NCBI RefSeq assembly: GCF_023195535.1
Contig: NZ_JALPNF010000001.1
Coordinates: 744,001-808,000, forward strand
From: Sphingomonas faeni
GTDB lineage: Bacteria; Pseudomonadota; Alphaproteobacteria; Sphingomonadales; Sphingomonadaceae
Direction of reading: 5' to 3'
Length of the DNA stretch: 64,000 nucleotides
Shown: piece after piece, positions 49,316 through 58,215 of the stretch
How positions within the stretch are numbered: position 1 is the first letter of the stretch
Layout of the letters: every line of letters starts with the position of its first letter
The notes under the pieces: model-generated
The model's database searches: none
The model's input: the letters and a program-made list of their open reading frames with translations, nothing else
Told to the model about the DNA's origin: nothing
Position numbers and translations under genes: made by a program

Positions 49316-50125
49316 TTAGTCCTCGCGCTGAACGACCACGTCGACGTCGAGCTCCTCGCCACCCTCGCCCAGCCGCGAGCCAGCAACCGGCGCCGCCCCG
49401 GCCGCATCGAGCGCCATCGCGACCCGCACGTAATGCTCCTCGGGCGACATCCCCGTGCACGGATCGAACCCGACCCAGCCAAGCCCGTCGACATGCGCCT
49501 CCGCCCAGCCATGCGGGGTCGGGAAATGCACCACCTCGAAATCGGTGTGATGATAGCCTGACACATACCGTGCCGGCGCCCCCAGCGACCGCGCGGCGAC
49601 CGCGAACATCTGCGCCATGTCGCGCGGCGTGGCGCTGTCCTTGCGGAACGCAGCGCCCGCGGTGAGACCCGGCTCGGGGCGACCGGCATCGAACACGAAC
49701 TGCTGGTGCAACGCCCGGTTGAGCCGGTGGAGCGCGCCGATCCGATCACGCGCGCCGACCACGGCATCCGCGGCGAACTCGGCGATCGCCGGATCATGCG
49801 CGGTCGCCTCGGTCGCGCGGAGGAACAACGCGGGCGGCAACGTCTCGTGCACGCCGCGCAGCACGCCGTCCGAGTGGCTGGTCAGCACCTCGCCCTTGAC
49901 GGTGATCTCTATTCCGTCGACCGGCCCCTCGGCATACAGCATCGTCACCGCGTTGCCGAAGCCATCACGCCCCGGCCGCAACCGCGCGTCGCAATCGACG
50001 TCGATGCGCCACGACGCCACGGTCTGGTCATGCGTGTTCTCGGGAGTCAGCCGGAGCATCTGGACGAGCCGGCCCTGCGGCTGGGTGAAGCGGTAGATCG
50101 TGTGATGATCGATCGACAACCGCAT
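49316..50125 (-). CDS. Transglutaminase-fold protein lacking the catalytic Cys
   Basis: The 269-residue protein has a bacterial transglutaminase-like N-terminal beta region followed by a papain-like transglutaminase core. The usual cysteine motif GxCQDxxH is replaced: the aligned segment here reads SATPRDMAQ, so a Pro stands where the nucleophilic Cys belongs. The His/Asp part, PHGWAEAHVDGLGWVGFDP, is largely intact, and the region after it (APARYVSGYH) is typical. It is probably an enzymatically inactive member. It overlaps the alpha-E gene by one base and is the third gene of a three-gene operon with a circularly permuted ATP-grasp protein. The frame and alignment are clear; the inactivity is inferred. 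Confidence 0.88.
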   Translation of the reverse strand: MRLSIDHHTIYRFTQPQGRLVQMLRLTPENTHDQTVASWRIDVDCDARLRPGRDGFGNAVTMLYAEGPVDGIEITVKGEVLTSHSDGVLRGVHETLPPALFLRATEATAHDPAIAEFAADAVVGARDRIGALHRLNRALHQQFVFDAGRPEPGLTAGAAFRKDSATPRDMAQMFAVAARSLGAPARYVSGYHHTDFEVVHFPTPHGWAEAHVDGLGWVGFDPCTGMSPEEHYVRVAMALDAAGAAPVAGSRLGEGGEELDVDVVVQRED

Positions 50126-51060
50126 TATTGGAACTTGAACTGGCGGCCGATCGCGCCGTGAAGCAGCGCGTTCTCGGCGATGAAGGCCTGCAGATACTGG
50201 TGCAGTCCCGAGGCGATGACCTCGCCCGATCGCGTCTTGGCCATTCGCGATGCGCGCATCCGTGCCATCCTGTCCGCCTCCCCGTGATTGCCCGTGCGTT
50301 TCGCCAGAAGGTTGAGCACGTCGACCGTCTCCTCGACCGATGCCGCCAGGCTGCGCGGCAATTCCGCGCGGGCCAGCAGCAGGTCGATGACGTCGGCGGG
50401 ACGCAAACCTTCATTATATAGCCAGCGATAGGCGGTCACCGCGGACACGGTCTGGAGGATCGTTGTCCACTGGTCGCGATCGATCGCGCCGCCGAGCCGT
50501 TCGCCCTCGGGCAACAGGATATGGTATTTGACGTCGAGCAGTCGCGCGGTGTTGTCCGCGCGCTCGACCGCCTGGCCGAGCCGGATGAACCACGTCGTCT
50601 GGTTGCGCAGCATCCGGTGCACCGCGCCCTCGAACCCGCGCGTCTCGGTCTTCACCGCCTCGACCAGGTTCATCTGGTCGGTCGTGCTGCGCGGAATCGT
50701 CCGGTTCTCGAACAGCAGCCATGCACGGTTGATCGCGGTCCATGCCTCGCGGGTCAGCGCGGTGCGGACTGCCTTGGCGTTGTTGCGCGCCATGTCGACG
50801 CAACGGACGATCGAGCCGGGATGGCTCGAATCGAGCGTCAGGAAGCGGACGACCTCGGTCTGGCTGAGGTTACCGCCGAGCGTCGAGAACGGCTCCTCGG
50901 TTTCGGTGACGGCGAGCGCGGAGGCCCAGGCTGCCTCACCCGCAGGCTGCGATGAGAGGACGTCGAGACGCACCGTGGCCTCGACCAGCCTTGCGATGAA
51001 GTCGGCACGCTCGAAATAGCGGCCGAGCCAGTAGAGCGACGAGGCGGTACGCGAGAGCAT
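50125..51060 (-). CDS. Alpha-E domain-containing protein
   Basis: The 311-residue all-helical protein begins MLSRTASSLYWLGRYFERAD, the signature start of the alpha-E family, and has SLYWLGRY-type conserved aromatic/Arg residues. Its function is unknown. It is always found with a circularly permuted ATP-grasp protein and a transglutaminase-fold protein and has been proposed to work in a peptide-ligation system (Iyer and colleagues; recollection). It overlaps neighbours by one base on each side. Confidence 0.9.
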   Translation of the reverse strand: MLSRTASSLYWLGRYFERADFIARLVEATVRLDVLSSQPAGEAAWASALAVTETEEPFSTLGGNLSQTEVVRFLTLDSSHPGSIVRCVDMARNNAKAVRTALTREAWTAINRAWLLFENRTIPRSTTDQMNLVEAVKTETRGFEGAVHRMLRNQTTWFIRLGQAVERADNTARLLDVKYHILLPEGERLGGAIDRDQWTTILQTVSAVTAYRWLYNEGLRPADVIDLLLARAELPRSLAASVEETVDVLNLLAKRTGNHGEADRMARMRASRMAKTRSGEVIASGLHQYLQAFIAENALLHGAIGRQFKFQ

Positions 51061-52586
51061 CAGCTATTCGCTCCCGGCGACGGGAGGATCGTACCGAGCG
51101 TCTGCGACATGCCGCCCATCGTCTGCGTCATCCCGCCCGCTCCCATCCGCTGCGACTGATCCTTCATCAGGACGAAACTGTCCTTGGTTCCGCCGCCCTG
51201 GCTGGAGTTCACCACCAGCGAGCCTTCCTTCAGCGCGACGCGGGTAAGACCGCCGGGCACAACCTGCACGCCCTTCGAACCGCTCAGCACAAACGGACGG
51301 AAATCGACGTGGCGTGGGGACAGGCCGCCATCGGCCATCGTCGGGACGGTCGACAGCGCCAGCGTCGGCTGCGCGATGTAGCGATGCGGTTCGGCGATCA
51401 GCGCGGCGCGGAAGTCCTCAATCTCCTGCTTCGACGCGGTCGGGCCGACCAGCATGCCGTAGCCGCCCGAGCCGTCGACCAGCTTGACGACGACGTCCTT
51501 GAGATTGTCGAGGACGTACTTGAGCGCCTGCGGCTCTCGGCACCGCCACGTCTCGACGTTGCGCAGCTTGCACTCGCCGCCAGAGTAGAACTTCACGATA
51601 TCGGGCATGTAGCTGTAGATCGCCTTGTCGTCGGCGATGCCGTTGCCCGGCGCGTTCATGATCGCGACGTTACCCGCCGCATAGGCTGCGATCAGCCCCG
51701 GCACGCCGAGTGCGGAGTCAGGACGGAACACGAGCGGATCGAGATAATCGTCGTCGATCCGGCGATAGATCACATCGACCTTCACCCGCCCCGCGATCGT
51801 CCGCATCCAGACGATATCGTCGTCGACCACCAGATCGGCCGCCTCGACGAGTTCGATCCCCATAGAATCGGCGAGAAAGCTGTGCTCGTAATAGGCCGAG
51901 TTGTAATGGCCCGGGGTCAGCAACACACAGGTGGGGTTAGAGCCCGTGCCGTGCGGCGCGACCGACTTCATCGTCTCCAGCAGCAGGTCGGGATAGCTGT
52001 CGACCGCTGCGACGCGGAACTCGCGAAACAGCTCGGGACAGAGCCGCAGCATCGCCTCGCGGTTTTCCAACATGTAGCTTACGCCCGACGGCGTGCGCGC
52101 ATTGTCCTCTAGCACGAAGAAGTCGTCGGGACCGGTGCGGACCAGATCGATCCCGCAGATATGCGCCCAGACGCCGTGCGGCGGGCGGATGCCGGCGATC
52201 TCGGGGCGGAACTGCGCGTTGCCGAGCACGAGGTCCTCGGGAAGGATGCCCTCCTTCAGGATGCGGCGCTCGCCATAGATGTCGTTGAGGAATGCGTTGA
52301 TCGCCTCGACGCGCTGGACGAGGCCTTCCGAAAGGCGGGTCCATTCGTCGTGGAGGAACACGCGGGGGACGATGTCGAACGGGATGATCCGCTCGGCCGC
52401 TTCGTTCTCGCCGTACACCGCGAAGGTGATGCCAAGCTGGCGGAACGTCGTCTCGGCGGCTTCCTGCCGACGGCGCAGCTCGGCGTCGGGCGTCTCCTCG
52501 ATCCAATGCCCGAGAGCCGCGAGTTCGGGACGAGCGGTCGTATCGCCCGGCGTCCCCATGATTTCGTCGAACGCCTGTTTCCCCAT
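51060..52586 (-). CDS. Circularly permuted type-2 ATP-grasp protein
   Basis: The 508-residue protein has the features of the family: TFAVYGENEAAERIIPFDIVPRVF, the central ATP-grasp-like segments VLEDNARTPSGVSYMLENR and LTPGHYNSAYYEHSFLA, and DGSGGYGMLVGP, which holds the nucleotide loop. These proteins are proposed carboxylate-amine ligases. The C-terminal 30 residues are Met/Gly/Thr-rich. The frame is open to 52649; I prefer ATG 52584-52586 (MGKQAFDEIM), the usual family start. It is the first gene of the operon. Confidence 0.9.
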   Translation of the reverse strand: MGKQAFDEIMGTPGDTTARPELAALGHWIEETPDAELRRRQEAAETTFRQLGITFAVYGENEAAERIIPFDIVPRVFLHDEWTRLSEGLVQRVEAINAFLNDIYGERRILKEGILPEDLVLGNAQFRPEIAGIRPPHGVWAHICGIDLVRTGPDDFFVLEDNARTPSGVSYMLENREAMLRLCPELFREFRVAAVDSYPDLLLETMKSVAPHGTGSNPTCVLLTPGHYNSAYYEHSFLADSMGIELVEAADLVVDDDIVWMRTIAGRVKVDVIYRRIDDDYLDPLVFRPDSALGVPGLIAAYAAGNVAIMNAPGNGIADDKAIYSYMPDIVKFYSGGECKLRNVETWRCREPQALKYVLDNLKDVVVKLVDGSGGYGMLVGPTASKQEIEDFRAALIAEPHRYIAQPTLALSTVPTMADGGLSPRHVDFRPFVLSGSKGVQVVPGGLTRVALKEGSLVVNSSQGGGTKDSFVLMKDQSQRMGAGGMTQTMGGMSQTLGTILPSPGANS

Positions 52587-52684
52587 CGGAACGGTCAATT
52601 CCCCATCAAGCGTTACGGTTCCATGCTGCAACGCTTCGCTGCGCTGCACAAGTCAAGAATATGACTGACTGACCTGCGGTCTCT

Positions 52685-52809
52685 GATCCTCCCCCGCCAG
52701 GGGGAGGTGGCTGGCGCTTGCCAGTCGGAGGGGGAGGACACGCAACGGCGTTTATCGCCCCCTCCCCCTCCGTCGCCTTCGGCGCCACCTCCCCCTCGCG
52801 GGGGAGGAT
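52685..52809. repeat. REP-like paired palindrome, family C
   Basis: ATCCTCCCCCGCCAGGGGGAGG on the left and CACCTCCCCCTCGCGGGGGAGG on the right are inverted. Confidence 0.9.
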
Positions 52810-52820
52810 TGGCAATCAGC

Positions 52821-54860
52821 CTAAGCGCCAAGGCCCTCGAGCAAGCCTGGCGTCAGGACCTGCGGGAGGACGGTCGGCTCGGCGGCACCTGGCGCATAGT
52901 AAAGGTACAACGGCACCCCGGCGCGATTATGGGCCTGGATGAAACGGCCCATCACCGGGTCGCCGTCGGTCCAATCGCCGATCAGCGCCGCGACCTTGTG
53001 TTGGGCGAACGCATCGCGGACTCCGGCCGTATCGATCGCGGCCTTCTCGTTGACCTTGCACGTCAGGCACCAGTCGGCGGTGAAATATACGAACACCGGA
53101 CGTTTTTCCGCCCGCAACGAGGCGAGCTTTGCCTCGGTGAATGGCTCGTCGCCGGCGGTGGCGACCTTGGCCGCCGGCGGTGGCGCGCGCGCGATCAGAA
53201 CCGCACTGCCGACGACCACGATAGCCAAAGCGACTTGCGCCACGACGCCGAACGCCTTGCCCTTGCGCTGGCGGGTGCCACCGATCCATAGCACTGCGCC
53301 GACCGCCAGCACCGCAACCAGCGCGAGCGTCAGCGTATCCACCCCGGTCTGCCGCCCGAGCACCCAGCCGAGCGCGATCGCGGTGAGGAACATCGGCACC
53401 GACAGGATGTGGCGAAACGTCTCCATCCACACGCCGGGCTTCGGCAACCACCGCCGCCACGCGGGCACGAACCCGATCGCGAGGAAGGGCAGCGACAAGC
53501 CGATCCCGAGCCCGCCGAACACGGCAAGCGCCGCCGGCCATGGCAGCACCAGCGCCGCGCCGAGCGCCGCACCCATGAACGGCCCGGTGCACGGCGTAGC
53601 GATAAACGCCGCGAGCGCACCGGTCGCGAACGCCCCGCTCGCGCCGCTCTCGCCGGCAAAGCGCGGCGTCGGCACCTCGAACAGCCCGGCAAGATTGAAC
53701 GCGATCGCCACGCTCAACAGCAACAGGACGACGATCGCCGCGGGATGCTGCAACTGAAACGCCCAGCCGACCGCCGAGCCGCCTGCGCGCAGGGCCAGGA
53801 TCGCGGCGCCAAGCCCGAGGCAGACCAGCACGACGCCTGCGGTGTACGCGAGCGCCTCACCGCGCGCGTCTTTCTCGCTCGCACCGCCGCGGGCGAGGCT
53901 GAGTGCCTTGAGGCTCAGGATCGGGAACACGCACGGCATGATATTCAGGATCAGCCCGCCGAGCACCGCGCCCGCGAACGCGATTAACGCGGTCAGCCAG
54001 ATGCTTTCGCTGGTCCCCGTGCTTGAACTGCTGCCGACCACGGCGCCGGGAGTCGCCTTGACGCCTAGCCCCTGCCCATCGCCGATCCGCAGCACGCCCT
54101 CGATGGGGCCGCCGGTCTTGGCATTCGCCGCGACCTTCGTCTCGATCGTAAGGCGGTCGCCGTCACGAGTCACTTTCTGCGCGGCGCCGTTCTCGATCAC
54201 GCCGGTGGTGACCGGGAAGAAATACGCCTTGTCGGCCTTCGCGCTCGCCGGGAACGGCACCGCGATCCGCATCGTCCCGTTGGCCGCCGCATAGGTCGCG
54301 CCCGCGTCGAGCGGCTTAGGGATCGCCTGCCGCCAGCCCGCAAATGCCGCCTGTTGTGACGGCGCGCCGTCGCCGATGGTCAGATCGAGCGACAGCGCCT
54401 GCTCCTCGGGCACGCAGATCGTCGCCGAGCAGACGAGATAGCTCGTCTTCAGACGGATCGGGAATTTTGCCCCCGCGGCCAGCCCCGCCGGGATCCGGAT
54501 CGTCACGAGCGGCGCATAGGGCGCTTCGTACACATAGTTCATCAAGCCCGCGATCAGCAGCGTCGTCGGTACCGGCCATTCGGGCTCGCCCGCCTTCGCG
54601 CCCGCCGGCAGCGTCCAGTCGAAGGTCGCCGGGAAACCTGCATCGCCGGGGTTGCGCCAATAGCCGTGCCAGCCCTGCTCGGGCGTCGTCGCGAGCGCGA
54701 TCGTCAGCGGTGCGCCGGCCTTGGGCCGATCGCTTTCCGCGACCAACCGCATCGACAGATGCTGACTCGAGCCGTTGAGCGATTCCGCGAGCGCAGGCCC
54801 ACTCGCCAGTCCGCAGACGGCGAGCAAAACCGTCATCAGGACGCAACGTAAACTGCGCAT
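52821..54860 (-). CDS. DsbD-like thiol:disulfide interchange protein
   Basis: The 679-residue protein has a signal peptide (about 26 residues), an N-terminal periplasmic beta domain (about 30-265) and an eight-helix membrane core. The core carries the redox cysteines NIMPCVFP and ATPCTGPF. A C-terminal thioredoxin-like domain with WCLTCK follows. DsbD family proteins carry electrons from cytoplasmic thioredoxin to periplasmic thiol oxidoreductases. The open frame runs upstream to 56402 antisense to the phosphatase, but the real start is at 54858-54860, preceded by AAGGA (ATG 54866 and 54881 are near alternatives). Confidence 0.92.
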   Translation of the reverse strand: MRSLRCVLMTVLLAVCGLASGPALAESLNGSSQHLSMRLVAESDRPKAGAPLTIALATTPEQGWHGYWRNPGDAGFPATFDWTLPAGAKAGEPEWPVPTTLLIAGLMNYVYEAPYAPLVTIRIPAGLAAGAKFPIRLKTSYLVCSATICVPEEQALSLDLTIGDGAPSQQAAFAGWRQAIPKPLDAGATYAAANGTMRIAVPFPASAKADKAYFFPVTTGVIENGAAQKVTRDGDRLTIETKVAANAKTGGPIEGVLRIGDGQGLGVKATPGAVVGSSSSTGTSESIWLTALIAFAGAVLGGLILNIMPCVFPILSLKALSLARGGASEKDARGEALAYTAGVVLVCLGLGAAILALRAGGSAVGWAFQLQHPAAIVVLLLLSVAIAFNLAGLFEVPTPRFAGESGASGAFATGALAAFIATPCTGPFMGAALGAALVLPWPAALAVFGGLGIGLSLPFLAIGFVPAWRRWLPKPGVWMETFRHILSVPMFLTAIALGWVLGRQTGVDTLTLALVAVLAVGAVLWIGGTRQRKGKAFGVVAQVALAIVVVGSAVLIARAPPPAAKVATAGDEPFTEAKLASLRAEKRPVFVYFTADWCLTCKVNEKAAIDTAGVRDAFAQHKVAALIGDWTDGDPVMGRFIQAHNRAGVPLYLYYAPGAAEPTVLPQVLTPGLLEGLGA

Positions 54861-54968
54861 GGCCATCCTTGTTTCGTTCATCGCGCAAAGCCATAGCGGT
54901 GACCGTCTCGTATTGCACTTCAAAGCGACGGCCCCGCTCGGTGGTCGTTGCTGGCTAAAGGACTGTTC

Positions 54969-56600
54969 GTGAAAGCACTTATCGCCGCGCTCCTGCTGAC
55001 TTCGGCCGCCTCGGTCTCCGCCCAGACCGCGCCGTCTGCGCCTGCGGCAACTCCAACGACCCCGCCGAAGCTGATCGTCGCGATCTCGGTCGACCAGTTC
55101 GCCGCCGATCTGTTCCAGCAATATCGCAACCATTATACCGGCGGCTTCACCCGGCTGCTGAACGGCGCGGTGTTCCCGAGCGGCTATCAGAGCCACGCCG
55201 CGACCGAGACGTGCCCCGGCCATTCGACGATCCTGACGGGCATGCGGCCCGCGCATACCGGCATCATCGCCAACAACTGGGTCGACCAGCGCGCCGGGCG
55301 GCCCGACAAGATCGTCTATTGCTCGGAGGACGAGCGCGTCACGGGTAGCACGCACGACAGCTACACCGTGTCCGACATGCATCTGAAGGTGCCGACGCTC
55401 GGCGAGATGATGAAAGCACGCGATCCGCGGACGCGTTCGGTGTCGGTCGCGGGCAAGGATCGCGCGGCGGTGATGATGGGCGGCCACAAGGTCGACGAGC
55501 TCTGGTGGTGGGACGGCAAGACCTATGTATCCTACGCCGGCCGCGCGGTGCCGCCAGCCGTGCAGCGCACACGCGATGCGGTCGCCGCGCTGATCGCCAA
55601 GCCGCAAACGGCGCTGCCGCTGCCGGGCTATTGCGCGGGCGTGAACCATCCGATCGTGATCGCCGGCAAGACGTACGGCCAGGGGCGCTTCGAGCGCGAG
55701 GCGGGCGACGTCAAGGGCTTCCGGGTTTCGCCGGCATCCGACGCTGCGGTGTTCGCGATGGCGGCGGCGCTGGTGCAGGACATGAAGCTCGGCAAGGGCC
55801 CGCAGACCGACATCATCGATATCGGCGCGTCGGCGACCGATTATATCGGCCACACCTACGGTACGCAGGGCTCGGAGATGTGCATCCAGATGGCCGAGCT
55901 CGACCGGACGCTCGGCGATTTCTTCGCGGTGATGGACGAGACCGGGGTTGACTACGAGGTCGTGCTGACCGCGGATCACGGCGCGCATGACGCGACCGAG
56001 CGCCAGCAGCAGCGCGCGATGCCGATGGAAGCGCACATGGACGAGAACGTGCTGGCCAAGCAGGTCGGCACCGCGATCGCCAAGGATCTCGGGCTGTCGG
56101 GCAGCGTGCTGCTCGGGACCGAGGGCGACGTGTATATCGACGACACGCTGCCGGAGAAGACGCGCGCGAAGGTGCTGGCCGAGGCGCTGCGCCGCTATCG
56201 CGCGCTGCCGCAGATCGCGGGGGCGTACTCCGCCGCCGAGATCATGGCGACGCCAATGGCGAAGACCCCGCCCGAAAACTGGACGCTGATCGAGCGCGCG
56301 CGCGCGTCCTTCTATCCGGAGCGCTCGGGGCAGTTGGTGGTACTGCTCAAGCCGCGCGTGACGACGATCGTGTCGCCGGCGGGCGGCTATGTCGAGACGC
56401 ATGGCTCGCCCTGGGATTACGACCGCCGCGTGCCGATCCTGTTCTGGCGCAAGGGCATGAGCGGGTTCGAGCAGCCGCTGTCGGTGGAAACGGTGGACAT
56501 CGTGCCGACGCTGGCGGCGACGATCGGGTTGCCGGTGAACGGGCTGGACGGACGGTGCCTCGATCTAGACCCGGGGGCCGCGAGCACCTGCCCGAATTGA
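54969..56600 (+). CDS. phoK: Alkaline phosphatase PhoK/SPAP family
   Basis: The 543-residue exported phosphatase starts at GTG 54969 after AAAGGA; an upstream TTG (54948) would add seven residues. It has a signal peptide ending near SVSAQ. The active-site segment SVDQF and the nucleophile motif ATETCPGHST correspond to the Sphingomonas alkaline phosphatase PhoK/SPAP, as do GKDRAAVMMGGH, ATDYIGHTYGTQGSEMCIQ, VVLTADHGAHD and the ASFYPERSGQL stretch. These members are zinc enzymes in the phosphodiesterase/alkaline-phosphatase superfamily and release phosphate from monoesters. It diverges from the DsbD-like gene. Confidence 0.92.
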   Translation: MKALIAALLLTSAASVSAQTAPSAPAATPTTPPKLIVAISVDQFAADLFQQYRNHYTGGFTRLLNGAVFPSGYQSHAATETCPGHSTILTGMRPAHTGIIANNWVDQRAGRPDKIVYCSEDERVTGSTHDSYTVSDMHLKVPTLGEMMKARDPRTRSVSVAGKDRAAVMMGGHKVDELWWWDGKTYVSYAGRAVPPAVQRTRDAVAALIAKPQTALPLPGYCAGVNHPIVIAGKTYGQGRFEREAGDVKGFRVSPASDAAVFAMAAALVQDMKLGKGPQTDIIDIGASATDYIGHTYGTQGSEMCIQMAELDRTLGDFFAVMDETGVDYEVVLTADHGAHDATERQQQRAMPMEAHMDENVLAKQVGTAIAKDLGLSGSVLLGTEGDVYIDDTLPEKTRAKVLAEALRRYRALPQIAGAYSAAEIMATPMAKTPPENWTLIERARASFYPERSGQLVVLLKPRVTTIVSPAGGYVETHGSPWDYDRRVPILFWRKGMSGFEQPLSVETVDIVPTLAATIGLPVNGLDGRCLDLDPGAASTCPN

Positions 56601-56623
56601 GGCAGGTCTTGCTCGCCTAGCTT

Positions 56624-56678
56624 GTTCTCCCGCGAAGGCGGGAGTCCAGTCTGGGCGCCCGCCTTCGCGGGAGAGCAG
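56624..56678. repeat. REP-like paired palindrome, family F
   Basis: TTCTCCCGCGAAGGCGGGAG and CGCCCGCCTTCGCGGGAGAG are inverted. Confidence 0.9.
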
Positions 56679-56768
56679 TCTTTTGGACGGGCGCGGTGCT
56701 TCCGCTTCGTCGGTTGCGCCATCCGCCGCCCCTCCGACATCCCCCTTAATCCGTCATCCCCCTTAATC

Positions 56769-56852
56769 CGTCATCCCAGCGAAAGCTGGGATCTCCCGTG
56801 ACGCGCGCGACCCGTCCCAACGGCGATACCCCAGCTTTCGCTGGGGTGACGG
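56769..56852. repeat. REP-like paired palindrome, family A
   Basis: GTCATCCCAGCGAAAGCTGG and CCAGCTTTCGCTGGGGTGAC are inverted. Confidence 0.9.
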
Positions 56853-56869
56853 CGGTGGGACGTGACGGA

Positions 56870-57015
56870 GTGCCGGAGTGACCATATGGCGGTGTGGCGG
56901 TGTGGCGGTGTGGCGGTGTGGCGGTGTGCCGGAGTGACCATATGGCGGTGTGGCGGTGTGGCGGTGTGGCGGTGTGGCGGTGTGGCGGTGTGGCGGTGTG
57001 GCGGTGCGGCAACGC
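56870..57015. repeat. Tandem array of GGCGGTGT octanucleotides
   Basis: Five perfect GGCGGTGT units (56888-56927) and seven perfect units followed by one variant (from 56944) are each preceded by a copy of GCCGGAGTGACCATAT. The unit plus its leader is thus duplicated, a compound minisatellite prone to copy-number change. It lies in the noncoding gap just downstream of the beta-helix gene (minus strand). Confidence 0.9.
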
Positions 57016-57056
57016 CGGAGGTTGAGCAATTCCCTGCTTCGCTGCCCAACCGCCAC

Positions 57057-57977
57057 TCACCGCGTCTCGAACGCCCGCAATCCGGCCCCAAGCCGGTTCG
57101 CCCCCAGCGCGAGCTTATCATGGCTGTAATCCGCGATGAACGCCGGGCTCGTACCATCCCCCGGTGAAAGCCGTGCGTCGTTCCCCTCCACCCGCAGCCC
57201 GGTGGACCGGTACGTCTTCGCTTCCGCCGCCACCACGATCAACCCGGTATGGTTCTCCTTCTGCCGGCCCTGCACGAAGGTGTTGCGCGCGATCAGACCG
57301 GTAGCCCCGTCGGGCAGGTCGATCATGTAGTTCGTCTTGCGCCCCGCGGTATCGTCGAAGCTGTTGTCGGTGATCGAGACGGTCGGAACGCGCAGCTTGA
57401 CGTAATGCCCCCCCGTCCCGCGTTCGAACCGCGAATTGGTGATCGTCACGCGGCCCTTGTTGGCCAGATAGATCGCATGCGAGCAGCTCGGCGATTCGTC
57501 GCACTGACCCAGCCCGGCAAAGGTCGAATGGTCGATCGTGATCGTCTGGCCGACGGGCTCGCCCCCGAGGATGCCCTCCTGGCTGTCGAGGAACATCGCA
57601 TTGGTGACGGTCAGGTCGCCCATCTCCGTGCGGATCCCCGCGCCATTGCCGTCCGAGACGCGGTAGCCGCGGAAGACGAGGCCATCGACGACCGAGCCCT
57701 GCCCGCGCAATACCAACGCCGCCTTGTCCTCGCACGCCACCTTCTCGAAGATCGCGGTGCCCGGCTGCACCGCCTTGAAGGTGATGTGTCCACCGGCCTG
57801 GACCGCACATTGCCGGTACGTGCCGGGCGCGATCAGGATCGTCGCGGTGCCCATGCGGATCGACGACACCGCGTCCTGCAGCGTCGCAAACCCCTGCCCG
57901 TTCACCATGAACGGCGCTGCGCCTTGTGCAAAGGCGGGGGCAGCGAACAGCGTGAGCGCCAGCAACGATGGTTTCAT
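57057..57977 (-). CDS. Secreted right-handed beta-helix protein
   Basis: The 306-residue protein has a signal peptide (MKPSLLALTLFAAPAFA, about 18 residues). A repetitive beta pattern with short strands and Asn/Asp/Gly turns follows (GFATLQDAVSSI, TITIDHSTFAGL, RVTITNSRFERG, VSITDNSFDD). This is the layout of a parallel beta-helix of the pectate-lyase/CASH type. Such proteins are often carbohydrate-active, but no catalytic residues can be assigned from sequence alone. The stop is immediately after the tandem array. Confidence 0.85.
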   Translation of the reverse strand: MKPSLLALTLFAAPAFAQGAAPFMVNGQGFATLQDAVSSIRMGTATILIAPGTYRQCAVQAGGHITFKAVQPGTAIFEKVACEDKAALVLRGQGSVVDGLVFRGYRVSDGNGAGIRTEMGDLTVTNAMFLDSQEGILGGEPVGQTITIDHSTFAGLGQCDESPSCSHAIYLANKGRVTITNSRFERGTGGHYVKLRVPTVSITDNSFDDTAGRKTNYMIDLPDGATGLIARNTFVQGRQKENHTGLIVVAAEAKTYRSTGLRVEGNDARLSPGDGTSPAFIADYSHDKLALGANRLGAGLRAFETR

Positions 57978-58215
57978 CGGAAAAAATCCTCCTCCGCCGG
58001 CCTTTGCGGCGCATGGCCTTCAATCGCACGGAATGCGGACGTTCGGCGAGTCGATCCGCGCGCGCACGCGACCCGTGTCCCGAAATGACGCAGCACGAAG
58101 ATCGGCGCCACGATCGCCGGATCGTCGCGTGCGTAGATTGCCGCCGCGGTCGCAACCGATTACTACCGCGACCGAAACGATACGGTGGGGGAAACTGCCG
58201 TGCGAGGGGGATCAC

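Larger units (their letters stand above)
56601..57056. other. Repeat-rich intergenic region between phoK and the beta-helix gene
   Basis: 456 bases without a gene: a family F hairpin pair (56624-56678), a family A pair (56769-56852) and an octanucleotide tandem array (56870-57015). Two copies of CCCTTAATCCGTCATC sit side by side at about 56743-56775. All frames through the array translate to repetitive Thr/Pro/His peptides and are not genes. Confidence 0.7.

Noticed and set aside
54861..56402. N-terminal extension of the DsbD-like frame to a 1193-residue product
   Set aside because: The added part is antisense to phoK and has shadow composition; a signal peptide at 54860 sets the real start.
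56870..57015. Possible CRISPR array
   Set aside because: Units are 8 bp with no spacers of regular length, and no cas genes are present.
56746..57157. Overlapping minus-strand frames made of His-Thr-Ala-Thr-Pro-Pro repeats
   Set aside because: They are translations of the GGCGGTGT array in several frames; no start context and no conserved ends.
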